Shown piece after piece: positions 10,478-21,324 of a stretch of DNA of 64,000 nt; position 1 is the stretch's first letter, and each line of letters opens with the position of its first letter. Below the pieces are notes generated by a model. The model was not told where the DNA came from. It did not search any database and saw only the letters and a program-made list of their open reading frames with translations. Source of the DNA: Cordilura impudica (Eukaryota > Arthropoda > Insecta > Diptera > Scathophagidae); the NCBI GenBank assembly GCA_963682025.1, contig OY821518.1, positions 29,921,991 to 29,985,990 on the forward strand, read 5' to 3'. The position numbers were made by a program, and so were the translations under genes.

Positions 10478-12046
10478 TCCATATATATAAAATTCATTTT
10501 CTGTTTGCTTGTTTGTTTGTTTGACCGGATTCTCTGAAATTTGATATACACGATCTATGTACTCCAGGAAAGGTCGCCATATGATTCTTACCGGCCACGC
10601 CTACTTTTACGCCTACTTTTTTATACAAAATTCATTTTTTGTCTTTTGGTATATTTGTTTGCTATAAAAATTTTTATTTTTCAAGTGATGTCTCTGAAAT
10701 TCGGTATACACAATCTCTATACTCCAGGATAGGTTATCATATGCTTCATACTCTCCACGCCTACTTTTACGCCCACTTTTGTATAGAATTCGTTTTCGGT
10801 TTTTTTTTATATTTCTTCGCTATACAAATTTTTATTTTTCATCGGATTTCTCTGAAATTTGGTACGCACGATCTCTCTACTCCAGGGAAGGTCGCCATAT
10901 CCTTTGTACCGGTAACGCCCACTGTTACGCTCACTTTTTGTATACAATTCATATTCTGTTTTTTGGTACATTTGTTTGCTACACAATTTTTTTCCAAAAG
11001 ATTTATCTGAAATTTGCTACGCACGATCTCTGTACTCCAGGGAGGTCGCCGTATGATTCTTGCCGGCCACGCCTACTTTTACGCCCACTTTTTATACAAA
11101 ATTCATTTTCTGTTTTTTGGTATAATTGTTCACTATAGAAATCTTTCTTTTTCAAGGGATGTCTCTGAAATTTGGTATACACGATATCTATACTCCAGGG
11201 AAGGTCACCATATGCTTCCTACAGGCCACGCCGACTTTGCGCCCACTTCTACGTATAAAATTTTTTTTTTTTTCTTTTATTTGTTTCCTTGTTTGATTGC
11301 TATACAAACTTTTATTTTTCAATGGCTTTCTCTGAAATTTCGAAAACGTGATCTCTCTACTTCAGCGAAGGTATCATTATATATCTTTCTTGCTACGCTA
11401 ACCTTTACGCCCACATTTTTATAAAATTAATTTTTTGTTTTTTGGTATATATGTTCGTTATAGTAATTTTTATCTTTCAACGGCTTTCTCCGATATTTAG
11501 TACATATTCCAAGGAAGGTCGCCATATGATTTTTATCGACCACACCTACTTTTACGCCCACTTTTCATATAAAATTCTTCCCTATAAAAGTTTGTATTTT
11601 CAACAGATTTCTCTGAAATTTGGTTTACACGGGAATAACTTCACGGTGAACAAATCCCCAAATTTTAAAAAGGTCCCAAAAGAAATGAACAAATTCCCCA
11701 TTTTTTTTTTAACGAAATAAAAAATTAACTTACTCCCAAAATTTGTTATTAAATTTTTACATATTTTTATTTAATGAATTTTGTTAAATATTTATTTTAG
11801 TGAAAACTTGCATACTGCTCTCAAATATGAAGCTACTGCTCAGTTAAAATATCGCAATGATGCGAAAAATATATTTTGGCAATAAAAATAAATTTACTGC
11901 CCATACAAATTTTTTTTGGAGAAAGTTCATTTTATTGGGGAATTTTTTCATTGGGGACTAAGTACTCAGCGCCTGGTAAGCATACTGATCCATTTTTCAA
12001 GTCAAATGCCTTTTTGTCCCGGGCAAGACCGGGTAAAAACAGCTAG
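10478..12046 (+). mobile_element. Non-autonomous Helitron with internal tandem repeats (1569 bp)
   Basis: The 5' end reads A|TCCATATATATAAAATTC (TC at 10478) and the 3' end reads CCCGGGCAAGACCGGG (hairpin, 12018-12033), then TAAAAACAG and CTAG (12043-12046) followed by T. TC start, subterminal hairpin, CTAG end and insertion between A and T are the Helitron signature. There is no Rep or helicase frame. The interior is a tandem array (separate entry). It resembles fly DINE/INE-1-type non-autonomous Helitrons in having a repetitive core. Confidence 0.75.
10490..11640 (+). repeat. About 8 tandem units of roughly 155-165 bp inside the Helitron
   Basis: Each unit has AAAATTCATTTTCTG, a TTTTTGGTAT / GCTATACAAATTTTTATTTTTC stretch, TTTCTCTGAAATTTGGTA, CACGATCTCT, ACTCCAGGGAAGGTCGCCAT and a GGCCACGCCTACTTTTACGC box. 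Units start near 10490, 10624, 10785, 10945, 11096, 11258, 11424 and 11571. Overlapping open frames in this stretch are products of the repeat, not genes. Confidence 0.75.
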
Positions 12047-12604
12047 TATTTGTTAAAATTTTCACTAACATAATATTTGTTTGAAAAGCTCCTAAAGCGC
12101 TTAAAAAAGGATGCGGAAAGCGCCAACTTAACCGTTTCTATAAAAGACGATAAATGGAAAAAAATCGCTTTTTTAAGAGCACTAAGTTGGCATCGCTGGC
12201 TTTTTTGGTAGAATCGAAATTGTAAAAGCGAGTTATAGTTTTTCAATTTGACAATTAAAAATTATTTACGCTGTCTGATCAAGTGACGAGCAGACTTAAA
12301 AGTTACTATCTACTGAATTATGTGTAGGAACTTTAATCAATCAGGCATTCAAAAAAAGGGATATTGGCCACTTTTTTTATAACATTTATATATGATTACT
12401 GATAAGACTTTTTTTTTTTTAACCGGACAACAGAACTAAATATAATTTCTCATCAAATATTAATCAGATAGCAACAAATTTTACAGCATTGGAAAACAAA
12501 TAAAAATATGGATAAAAACAAGGGTTTTGTTCTCAACTGATCACAGGACTTAACAAGAACTTCAGAAGTTTTTAATATATTTCCATGTAATTTTAGCAAA
12601 TTAA
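12047..12604. other. No gene seen
   Basis: A+T-rich sequence after the Helitron end; no coding signal or repeat that I can match elsewhere. Confidence 0.5.
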
Positions 12605-12900
12605 ATGAATATGTACAATATGCGTTCTAAAGATTTTGATAAAATAGATAATATAATTGAATTACAACTGGTACTAAGTTTTGGAAAAATTTTAATGAAG
12701 CTTCTTATCCGAAATCAAAGAATGAAAAATTTAATTATATTCGATGTTTTGGTCAACACATATTTTTGTGAGTCTTCATTTTCCTCGTAAAAATTAATTA
12801 GAAATAAAAATATAAATCGTCTAACAGATACACATGTTGGAGACTAGTTCGAACAAAATGTTGACCATATGATATTAATATTAATTGGGTCGTACAACAT
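12605..12900 (+). pseudogene. hAT transposase C-terminal remnant
   Basis: Plus-strand frame with IIELQLVLSFGK, then FDVLVNTYFCESSFSS, a stop, and KLIRNKNINRLTDTHVGD, a second stop and FEQN. The TYxCESxFS..KxIKxKxRxRLTDxHL pattern is the C-terminal dimerisation region (hATC) of ZBED/GTF2IRD2-like hAT transposases. Two in-frame stops and no upstream catalytic domain make it a dead fragment. The right boundary is approximate. Confidence 0.65.
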
Positions 12901-13010
12901 GAACCTTAAAATAGGTTAATTATTTTTTTTTTTTATTTACGTCCGTTTTTTTATTTTAACTATAACTTTCTCTAAGTGCATTGAGTAAGAGAGAGCTTGC
13001 AGCTCACTTA

Positions 13011-13455
13011 AGGTGATATTACACGACGTGTTTTTTGCATATGTACTCTCAAATTTTCCCACTGCAAAAGTTGTACACATCGTGTGATATCTATGAAACA
13101 TTGCATATGTACAATACATGTGGAAAGTCACATTTTTCAAATAGAACATGTTCTGTTTTGACATGACATATCATATGAAAATACAACACTGCTTCTGGCG
13201 AAAGAAAAACAGAGTAAATTAAAAAGATTAATAGTAAAAGAAAAATAAATTGTTTAATATTAATTAACAATTAAAAAATATATAAAACAATTAATTTTGA
13301 AAATTCACAACTTAAAAAATCAGCTGCTGTTAACATTTAGATGTTATGTCATACGATAATACATATGCAAGTGTGACAGCAAAAATTATGAATCGTATGT
13401 AAAACGACAATTTTGACAGACATATGTAAAAAACACGTCATGTTATAGCACCTTT
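13011..13455. mobile_element. MITE with about 35-bp terminal inverted repeats
   Basis: Left end AGGTGATATTACACGACG then TGTTTTTTGCATATGT; right end, reverse complemented, AGGTGCTATAACATGACG then TGTTTTTTACATATGT. About 440 bp, no coding capacity. A CACTTA motif lies near both outer edges, so an 8-bp-like duplication is possible but imperfect. Superfamily unknown. Confidence 0.55.
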
Positions 13456-14216
13456 ACACTTACACACAAAGCAAAATAAGATGGTATATGTTTGCCGACC
13501 ACTGCTTTACAACATATAATTAAAAACTAAAAATTCAATTTTTTATTCAAAAATTAATAAATTTTTAGCCAGAATTGATCATAATTTTTCTGTAAATTGT
13601 CGTTATAATCATGAATCAAAAGAAATCACCATATCTTAGTATTTGCGTTATTACCGATATTTTAGATAGGAGTAAAAATTTCATATATATATTGCTTATG
13701 GATGGGGTTATTCAACTGAAGAATATGAGTATTACACTTTTTAAATAACAGATATTTTTATAAGCTTCTCATTACTAAATATTTTGTGAGTATCTGATCA
13801 GTAGTTCATGGGAATTATATGTAGTTCTGATAGAGATGGATCTATCACTTTTAGTTTGAAAGCAACGTCCACTGAAATGGAGTGTGATTTTTGACAAACG
13901 AATATCACATCATTTATATAATATATATTTATTAAACTAAGTTTTTTAAAGGTGCAAAAAATTAAAAAATACGCGAGTGCCTTTTTCTAAAGACCATAAC
14001 CAGTGCACTTAATATGGGATTTGCATTGGATCAAAGTTGTCTTTTAAAGATCCTGTAAAGCCTGTTTTAACTAATGCTTAGGATGTCATGAAGAAAATCT
14101 TCTTTTGAGTGGATATTTTGAAATCAATTTTAATAAGAATTTCTTGACGTTTTTTTAGAATTTAGTCATTACGATTTGGATATAATATTTTCTTTTCTTT
14201 TCCTAGTATAAAGGTA
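13456..14216. other. No gene seen
   Basis: A+T-rich, no reading frame of note and no match to other repeats in the window. Confidence 0.5.
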
Positions 14217-14793
14217 AAAACTTTGTGAACAAACTACAGGCCGCAAATGTGCATGTATTTTGATTAAGTTTTGTATATAAGCTTTTATCAGCCATAGGTA
14301 AATTGATAAGTTGGAAAAAATCAGACTTAGTCCCGATGCACATAACCCCTATGAAATCAACTAAGATTGCTATAAGACCCAACTTATCATATAGATCTTG
14401 GTAAAATTGGGTTTGTTGGTATTTATTACATTCATTAATAAGTATTTTAAAAATAAACCCTCTAGGAGATTTCTTATTCATAGTCCCCATCTAAAGCAGC
14501 TTCCCGATCTTCACTTAAATCTATCAAAACACAAAATTTTGTGCATATTTGGTTTGTATATGTTTTTGCAAAAAATAAGTTACTTTACCGAATATGATCT
14601 GGATCGATCCATTTTTGACCTAGTCCCCGTGAAATTTTTCATATCTGCAGGCAAAAAAGTTAAAAATGATGGCACTCGAATTTGGTTTATGATTAATTTC
14701 TATATCCAATTAGTTGCACCTTAGATCCCCTCTCTACACGCATGTTGTAGGATATCGTATAGTCGGTCTAGAACGTCTATAATTTTCTTATTG
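14217..14793 (-). mobile_element. Dispersed repeat family A, copy 2 (minus, truncated)
   Basis: The reverse complement starts AATAAGAAAATTATAGACG with a mutated TAGTCGGTCTAGA palindrome at its 5' end and runs through GAAGATCGGGAAGC and TTGCGGCCTGTAG. The GGACGGAC box and the 3' terminus are missing. Confidence 0.6.
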
Positions 14794-15095
14794 TTTTTTT
14801 TTTACTTTCTCCATTTCAATTTCTTATTCCAATTTGATCTTATGAGTATTTGAAATTAGAGGTTTTGCATAATAACTTTATAATGGCATCTTCGGGAACC
14901 AAATTTGGACAAGTTATTAACCCGTATGATAATCTGGATCATGATTTGTTTCATTCTTAAGAGGATTAAAGCTTAAATTTCATTCAAGTATTTTATTAGT
15001 GCCGACTTATTTTCCTAGACTCACAGAAATCGAACATATATAGAACCGTTTCAAGACTCTTGACTTAATAAAATTTTTCCGGTTATTTATGATAA
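14794..15095. other. No gene seen
   Basis: A+T-rich spacer between the family A copy and the mariner. Confidence 0.45.
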
Positions 15096-15950
15096 TAAAA
15101 AAATTCGACATATTGGTCATTAAGCCGATGGCCAAATATTTCGCTCATCTTTCAGGTAATTTGTGAATAGCATGCCATGCATTTGCGGCAACCTTTAAAT
15201 TGCAGAACTGCTGCTCTTATCTGGTGCGGAAAGATGTTTCATCCAATCGATTTCAAGTTGTTTTTCAATGGTTTTGATGTGGCCCATTGTGGTCGTCTTT
15301 CGATTAATTCCTGATTTAAATTAATCATTTGTGGACGACAGCGTTGTGTACTAACACTTTCGCCTGGGTGTAACAGTTCATAATACGCAATACCGCTCTG
15401 GTCCCACCAGACACACAGCATGGTCTTCTTGTCAAAACGATTTCAGCTTAGTGTGGAAGTACAGGCCTTGCCAGGTGAAAACCACGTTTTTTCGTTTCGG
15501 GTTTTCACAATTCGACACAAAAATAATTTCCTTTCGTGGCGGTTCAGCAATTTTTCACAAGTGACTTTGCGATTATTTTTTGACGCTCATTCAAATCGTG
15601 TGGGACAGATTTACCGATTTGATTGATCTTCGTTATCATCTACTGATTGCTTCTTGTGCCACATGTAATGTTTGTGCTAATTGCCGTTGAGTTTCAGTTG
15701 GGTCGTCATCCAATAACTCCTGCAATTTCTCTTAATATTTTTTTGTGCTCTACTAGAGTGCTCAGTGTCTTCCATACTGAAATCACCACCTTTAAATTGT
15801 GCGAACCGTATCTCACATGTTTCAGTCGATGGAGCTAGTTTACCATATGTTTCTACCAGCAAACGATGCCTTTCAACAGACTTTTCAGGCACAAAACTCG
15901 AAATGACCAATGAACTATAAACTAAGATGCTAGTTTTTGGCAGACTCAAC
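15096..15950 (-). pseudogene. Mariner transposase, mauritiana-like, degenerate
   Basis: On the minus strand the N-terminal region (15949-15780) reads VISSFVPEKS..RHRLLVETYG and FKGGDFSMEDTEHSSRAQK. A later block reads EKTWFSPGKACTSTLS, a stop, then NRFDKKTMLCVWWDQSG and IAYYELLHPGESVS (about 15480-15330). A C-terminal block reads WHAIHKLPER (about 15175). The wording is close to Mos1-type (mauritiana subfamily, DD34D) transposases, which cut and paste at TA. The HTH-to-catalytic middle is deleted, the QHDNAPSH-type catalytic block after IERRPQWA is missing, and stops are present. It is therefore inactive. TIRs were not located. Confidence 0.75.
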
Positions 15951-16433
15951 TTCTGTGTGCGCAGTTTAAATATCAGACGAACAAAAAGGCATATTTGTCA
16001 AATTATTCCTACGCATAGTTTTCGGTGGCGCCATCCATATCTTGGCTCAACCAAAAAAAACGTATGCACACATCTGGGATCTAATCGTTGCATTCGCTAT
16101 CGAAATTTTTCGATCAAAGTTATTTATTATTTTCCAAAACATGGCCCCTAGTTAAGAGTAAAAATGAACGGATTCTGACGTTTGTCCGTCTTCATATAAA
16201 GAATTTCGGTTGATTTTAATCGATATTGAATGCGGCGACTAGCCCCCTAATATTAGAAATGTACGTTTTAAATTAAATAATAAAATATTTCGGGGTAAGA
16301 CCACTTATGATTTTGACCTCGTCTTGACCTAAACTGAAGGGAATAATATTTTGGTTCCCAAATATCTATCTCCATATACATAAAAAATGTCGGTTTAGTT
16401 ACACCATTTATGACTCCGCTTTGAAAAGCAGAA
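15951..16433. other. No gene seen
   Basis: No coding signal; ordinary A+T-rich sequence before the first Helitron-B piece. Confidence 0.45.
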
Positions 16434-16640
16434 TCTATAATATTAATAGGCAAGGCGATTTTTTGTGACCGATGTAAGTTTCACAGTTTTACCCCGATTT
16501 TGACAAAAAAAAAGGTATTTCTTTTTAGCTGTTACCCAGATTTACAGATTTTCATCGTCTGATATATTTTTTTGGAGTTATGATCGTTTAAAGGTGCTAC
16601 TAACACATACATAAGATTAAACAATGATATATATATATAA
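16434..16640 (+). mobile_element. Helitron family B, 5' portion only (copy 1)
   Basis: Starts A|TCTATAATATTAATAGGC at 16434 and follows the family through GTGACCGATGT, CCCCGATTTTGAC, AAGGTATTTCTTTTTAGC and GCTACTAACACATACATA. It fades at about 16640 in an ATATATATA run. The matching 3' portion begins near 22330, so the sequence in between may be an insertion. Confidence 0.6.
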
Positions 16641-16723
16641 ATAAATTAATAAATAAAAGGGAGGTAAAAGTATAGTAATAAGTTTTATAAAATTATTATT
16701 ACATATAAATAAATATCTGAAAT

Positions 16724-19390
16724 ATGCGTAGAAGTAAAAAAGTGAAAAGTGAGGTTAGGCAGGTGGTAGCTTTGCTGTCGGAGCGCTCAATGACCGATGA
16801 AACATTGGCAACGGGACCTTTGACATCAACTACTGGCCAAAGCGTTATGTTTGAGGACATTTTAAGTGAGGGAATTTCATCTGAGTCCGAAAGCGGAAGT
16901 GATACAGAGGAAATTCTAGGAGATTCAGGTAATTTAAGGGAAGAGCTTGCGTCATGGGCGGTGCCGTTCAATATTTCAAATGCAGCTGCTAATAATCTTC
17001 TACAAATTTTGAGTTCACACATTTATGGACTTCCAAAAGATGTAAGGACCTTAAAGTCTACTCCCAAAAGTGCGCCAGTGGAAAAAATGGGGACAGGTGA
17101 ATATGTACACTATGGCCTTAAAGATACATTGACCGATTTTTTGATAAAAAATTCTTCATATTCTGGCGAACTAAGCCTGAATATAAATATCGATGGCCTT
17201 CCTCTAGCAAAAAGTTCAAATTTGCAAACTTGGCCCATTTTAATCAATGTCAATGGGACGCCAGACGTTATGGTTGTAGGCGCTTATTGTGGCCAAAGTA
17301 AGCCATTGTGTCCAAATGCTTATTTGTCAAAATTTGTAAAAGATTTATGCGAATTGATTGATACGGGTTTGACTTTTGAGGAAGAACTATTTCCTGTCAG
17401 TTGTCGCGCATTCATATGCGATGCACCAGCAAGATCCCATATTCTTGGTGTCAAAGGACACACGGGATTTTGTTGTTGTCTAAAATGTACCCAGAAATGA
17501 GAATATGTTGATCACAGAATGATATTCAGAATTGCGGTGAATGATTCCAGATCTGATTCCAACTTTCGCTTAAGAATAGATGCCAACCATCATAACATAC
17601 TAGAGCCACTGGCTATAGAACTTTTGCCAATAGATATCGTCAAGTCGTTTCCATATGATTATATGCATGTAGTGTGCCTTGGCGTTATGAAAACTTTACT
17701 CATTAGTTGGACTAGGAAAAGCAATCGCATATTTTCTTTGAAAACGTCAGAAATTAAATTAGTAAATACAAGACTAGTTTTTTTGAGCAACCAAGTACCA
17801 AAAGAATTTGCTAGACATCCTCGAAGCTTAAATGAAATTGAAAGGTTCAAGGCCACTGAATTAAGATTGTTTCTTTTATATACAGGCATTTTCGTTCTTG
17901 CTGACGTTTTAGATGCTGAACGATACAATCATTTTTATACCCTATACCACTATGTGGTTTGGGTATAATGACTTTGTGCTGCTGTTTGTAACAACCAAAA
18001 ATATTTGACCTAGACCCATCTTTAATTATACCGATCGAATCAGAATCACTTTCTGAGTTGATTTAACAATGTCCGTCCGTCCGTCTGTGTGTCCATGTAA
18101 AGCTTGTAATCAAACTGCAGGTCGCAAATATGAATATATTTTGATGAAATTTGGTATATAAGCTTTTACCGGCCATGGGATGAACGCTATTGAAATCGGT
18201 GAGAATCGGTCCATGTTCAGACCTAGCCCCCATACAAATTACCCATATGAAATCGACATAAATTGCCATAAGATCCAAATTGTCATATAGATCTTACTCA
18301 AATTGGGTTTGTATGCGTTCATTACATGCACTAATGAGTAGTCCAAAAATGATCCCTTTGACCCCATATAGAGCTGCTTCCCGATCTTCACTTAAATCTA
18401 TTAAAAAGCATAATTATTGCACTGATTCTTCTCAAATTTTGTTTGTATATATATTTGCAAAATACAAGAGACTTTACCAAACATGATCAGGATCGGTCCA
18501 TTTTTGGACCTAGTCCCTTTATAGATATAGCATCCGATATGAACTTTTTCATATCTGCAGCCGAAAAAATTAATAAAAATCCCACTCAAATTTGGTTTTT
18601 GCATATTTTCAATGTCCAGTTAGTTGGGCCTAAGAGATAAGGTTTCTAAACGCATGGTATAGGGTATCGTATAGTCGGTCTAGACCGACTATAATTTTCT
18701 TACTTGTTTATTGCTAAGTTTGGGAATTAGGATTCTATTGGACGAAAAATCTTGTATTGAAAATAACGAGTGTGCAAACATTCTCTTGTCTGAGTTTGTT
18801 AAAAATGTGGCTCGCCTGTATGTTGACACTTTTTTAACTTTCATTTTTCACTGCCTCACGCACTTAGCAAATGATGCTTTAAACTATGGTTCCCTAGAAT
18901 CCATAAGCGCCTTCAAATTTGAAAACTATTTGTCTAAACTCAAAAGGAAATGTAAAAAAAACATCAAATTGCGGTGCAGATCTATAACAGAATGGTAGAG
19001 GATAGCATAAGATTTCTCAAACCTCCTAATGGCCATGTTAGTAAAAAGGTACTAAATAATGGGACAATTAAATCAATTAATACCAATTTGTTCTATTTTT
19101 CTACAACAAGACCTGACAATTTTTATAGTGTTAATAATAGAATATTTAAAGTAATGTCTATTTCTCAAAATGAAAGCGTTTTGGAAATTTTAGGAAAGGA
19201 AGTTTTGAATTTGAAGGACTTTTTCAATATACCAATAAAATCATCCCATGTTAATATTAAATATTGCTCTACTTTAGAATTTCCGAATTCACAATTTCAG
19301 CATTCAGTGGAACTAATATCACAAAAAATAATTATGTTAAATAATTTCGAATCCAACCAATTTTTATTCATACCTTTCATTCACACGTAG
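16724..19390 (+). pseudogene. CMC-type (Transposase_21-like) transposase, interrupted
   Basis: ATG at 16724 opens 258 codons. An acidic-serine N-terminus is followed by SLNINIDGLPLAKSSN (Asp157), FICDAPARSH (Asp233) and GVKGHTGFCCCLKC (His246, Cys252, Cys255). A TGA at 17498 breaks the frame, which continues from 17501 with LLPIDIVKSFPYDYMHVVCL and PKEFARHPRSLNEIERFKAT. A family-A repeat is inserted at 17934-18709. After it come HCLTHLANDALNYGS and FKFENYLSKLKRK (DUF4218-like end). A frameshift in an A-run near 18960 leads to the last frame, ending at 19390. The DG...CDAPAR...C..C plan is what I know from animal CMC/EnSpm-like transposases, which act in the nucleus on their own TIRs. No CACTA-type ends could be found around it. 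It is dead because of the stop, the insertion and the shift. Confidence 0.7.
17934..18709 (-). mobile_element. Dispersed repeat family A, copy 3, inside the transposase
   Basis: The reverse complement runs from AACAAGTAAGAAAATTATAG and the perfect palindrome TAGTCGGTCTAGACCGACTA (right end) to CCACATAGTGGTATAGGGTA (left end), with (ACGG)n and CTGCAGTTTGATTACAAGC. The transposase homology stops at YNHF on its left and resumes with LLSLGIRIL on its right, so it clearly inserted into a coding exon. An exact target duplication could not be fixed. Confidence 0.7.
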
Positions 19391-21045
19391 ATGGATCTTA
19401 ACAGTACATTTGTATCAATAACCGAAGAATGTATAACCAAAAAAGGTAAGCATAACTAATCTGACTTTTTTATAAGTATAATAATATTTAATGTCAATTA
19501 TAATTTTGATTTATTTTTATTTTATTACATTGGGATGAGTTAAATAAAAAAATTGACCTATTTCAGGCGAATAGGGTTGATTTTAATGCGCTGAAGACCC
19601 AATGTTGTATGTTGACCCATAGGGCCATGGAATCAACTATGTCATCTGTATATATGGGTGGTATAGGTATTGAGGAATCGGATACTCTTGATGTTCTGGG
19701 CATGAGAATTCAATGTGATGTTCGTTGGAACGAACATGTTTTTCAAGTGTCGAAAGAAGCATTCAAGTGTCTTGGTTTTCTAAAACGGTGTAGAAATTAC
19801 TTCACTCCTTCTGATCTCCTTAAAATCTATACCACTTACATCCGACCGAAAATGGAATACAACTCCCATATATGGGCAGGGGCTTCGAAGTCTATTTTGG
19901 AGCTACTGGACCGTGTGCAAAGGAGAGCGTTGGCGCTCATCAATGACAGTAGGGTATCCAATTCTATTGATTCATTGGAACACCGTCGGAATGTGGGTTG
20001 TGTAGCACTGTTCTATAGATATTACCATGGGAAATGTTCTTCTGAGATTAGCGAACTTATTCCAAGTGCCCGAGTTTCGGTTCGCACTACCCGATTCTCT
20101 AGTAGATCACATCCGTTTGTAGTCTATTGTCCAGTTGACCGCACAACGCATTACAGAGAGAATTCGTTTATCAGTCGAACTAGCCGTATGTGGAATAAAC
20201 TCCCCGCAGAGGTCTTTCCTGACAGTTATAATCTAATAAAATTTAAGTCAAATATCCATAAACACTACTCCCTCTCTCCTCCTTCCCATAACCTATTTTC
20301 CTTAAATCAACACAATGCACTGCATTTGTAGGGGGCATCCCCTGAGAGTTGGTTAACAAAAAAAAAAAAAAAAATTTACTCAAAGGTATAATCCATTTAG
20401 TACATATTTAAAAAGAAAAACACAATAAAAATTTTTAATATTTTTAGAACATGAAATCACGCAAAAGTTGCTAAAAAGAGTGTTAGAAGTGGTAAAATCT
20501 GGTGGAAGTACGACGGCCATAAGACGTAAGCCAATCTTGCCAAAAGCACCATTTAAGCAGGCCTCTGAATTTAAAGAATTCGAGTCCAAAGTACAATCAT
20601 CGGAAAACAAGTTTAGCGACCTGGTAAGTTTCACAAAAATATGAGCAATATTTAAGGCTAATTACTTAATTTGTTATTAGGTTGCCGAACTTATGGCCAT
20701 AATTTGTGGCAATTCTACAAAATTTCTAAAAATTGCATGGCGGAAATTGGTCACTGATGAAGTAGCCAACAAATACTGCTGGCAAGGAACAAATTCCAAA
20801 GAACCTGTACGAGTTCTCAGCGTAACGGCGGCATTAAAACGTGATTATATTTTTATGTTTTGATTCCAATTGATATTAATTAAATCTAATTAATCTTTCC
20901 AGAAGCCTACAATCAAAAATTTTCTGCTGCTTCTTCGGACAGCGAGTTCGAAAGAACGATAATTTCATTTTTCCAGCATGCCAACAACCGCCTACAAAAA
21001 AAAGTGAAATATTTAAATGAAAAGGACGGAAACAAAATTAATTGA
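19391..21045 (+). CDS. DUF4806-like accessory gene of the CMC element, four exons
   Basis: Predicted exons are 19391-19445, 20448-20623, 20681-20840 and 20903-21045. Donors are GTAAGC, GTAAGT and GTGATT; acceptors are TTTTTAG, TTATTAG and TTTCCAG. The exons join in frame to 177 codons plus TGA. Recognisable stretches are HEITQKLLKRVLEVVKSGGS, KPILPKAPF, FSDLVAELMAIICGNSTKFL, ANKYCWQG and SEFERTIISFFQHANNRLQK. This resembles DUF4806, a domain of unknown function often found in insect proteins linked to CMC-like transposons. The start at 19391 directly follows the transposase stop. It could instead be an internal part of a longer spliced gene. No stop interrupts the joined frame, although a LINE sits in intron 1. 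Expression is unknown. Confidence 0.55.
19566..20374 (+). mobile_element. LINE copy (d), 5'-truncated, in intron 1 of the DUF4806-like gene
   Basis: The best-preserved C-terminal part of this LINE family lies here: 240 open codons from 19609 to 20331 with LDVLGMRIQCDVRWNEHVF, YFTPSDLLKIYTTYIRPKM, LDRVQRRALALI and SRMWNKLPAEVFPDSYNLI. These are the thumb and C-terminal region after the RT active site, so the protein is only a fragment. It ends with a 3' UTR containing GGGGGCATCCCCTGAGAGTT and a 17-base A-run (20358-20374). The 5' truncation and poly(A) show target-primed reverse transcription. It has no stops, so the insertion is fairly young. Jockey/CR1-group by pattern. Confidence 0.8.
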
Positions 21046-21129
21046 ATTTTTTTTTGAATTTTTAATATTAATTTAATTTAATATTAATTTAAATATTTAA
21101 CATGCGATTCTTAGAAATTTTGTTTAATA

Positions 21130-21315
21130 GCCACAAATTAAGGCCATAAGTTCGGCAACCTAATAACAAGTTGAGTAATTAGCCTTGAATATTGCTTATT
21201 TTTTGTCAAACTTACCTGCTTAAATGGTGCTTTTGCCAATATTGGCTTACGTTTTAAGGTTGCCGTACCTTCCCCAAATTTTACCTTTTGCAATACTCTT
21301 TTCCAGCAACTTTCA
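21130..21315 (-). repeat. Inverted partial copy of the DUF4806-like gene
   Basis: The reverse complement repeats 20464-20710: AAGTTGCT..., exon 2 to TTTAAGCAG, then directly GTAAGTTTG and the intron to TTATTAGGTTGCCGAACTTA and AATTTGTGGC. About 60 bp of exon 2 are missing exactly up to the splice donor, joined through a shared G. Facing the parent copy, it could form a hairpin with a loop of about 420 nt. Confidence 0.8.
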
Positions 21316-21324
21316 AAAAAAGTA

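Noticed and set aside
10541..11720. Chain of 60-136-codon open frames, Phe/Tyr rich
   Set aside because: They are readings of the 160-bp Helitron tandem repeat in different frames, with no domain.
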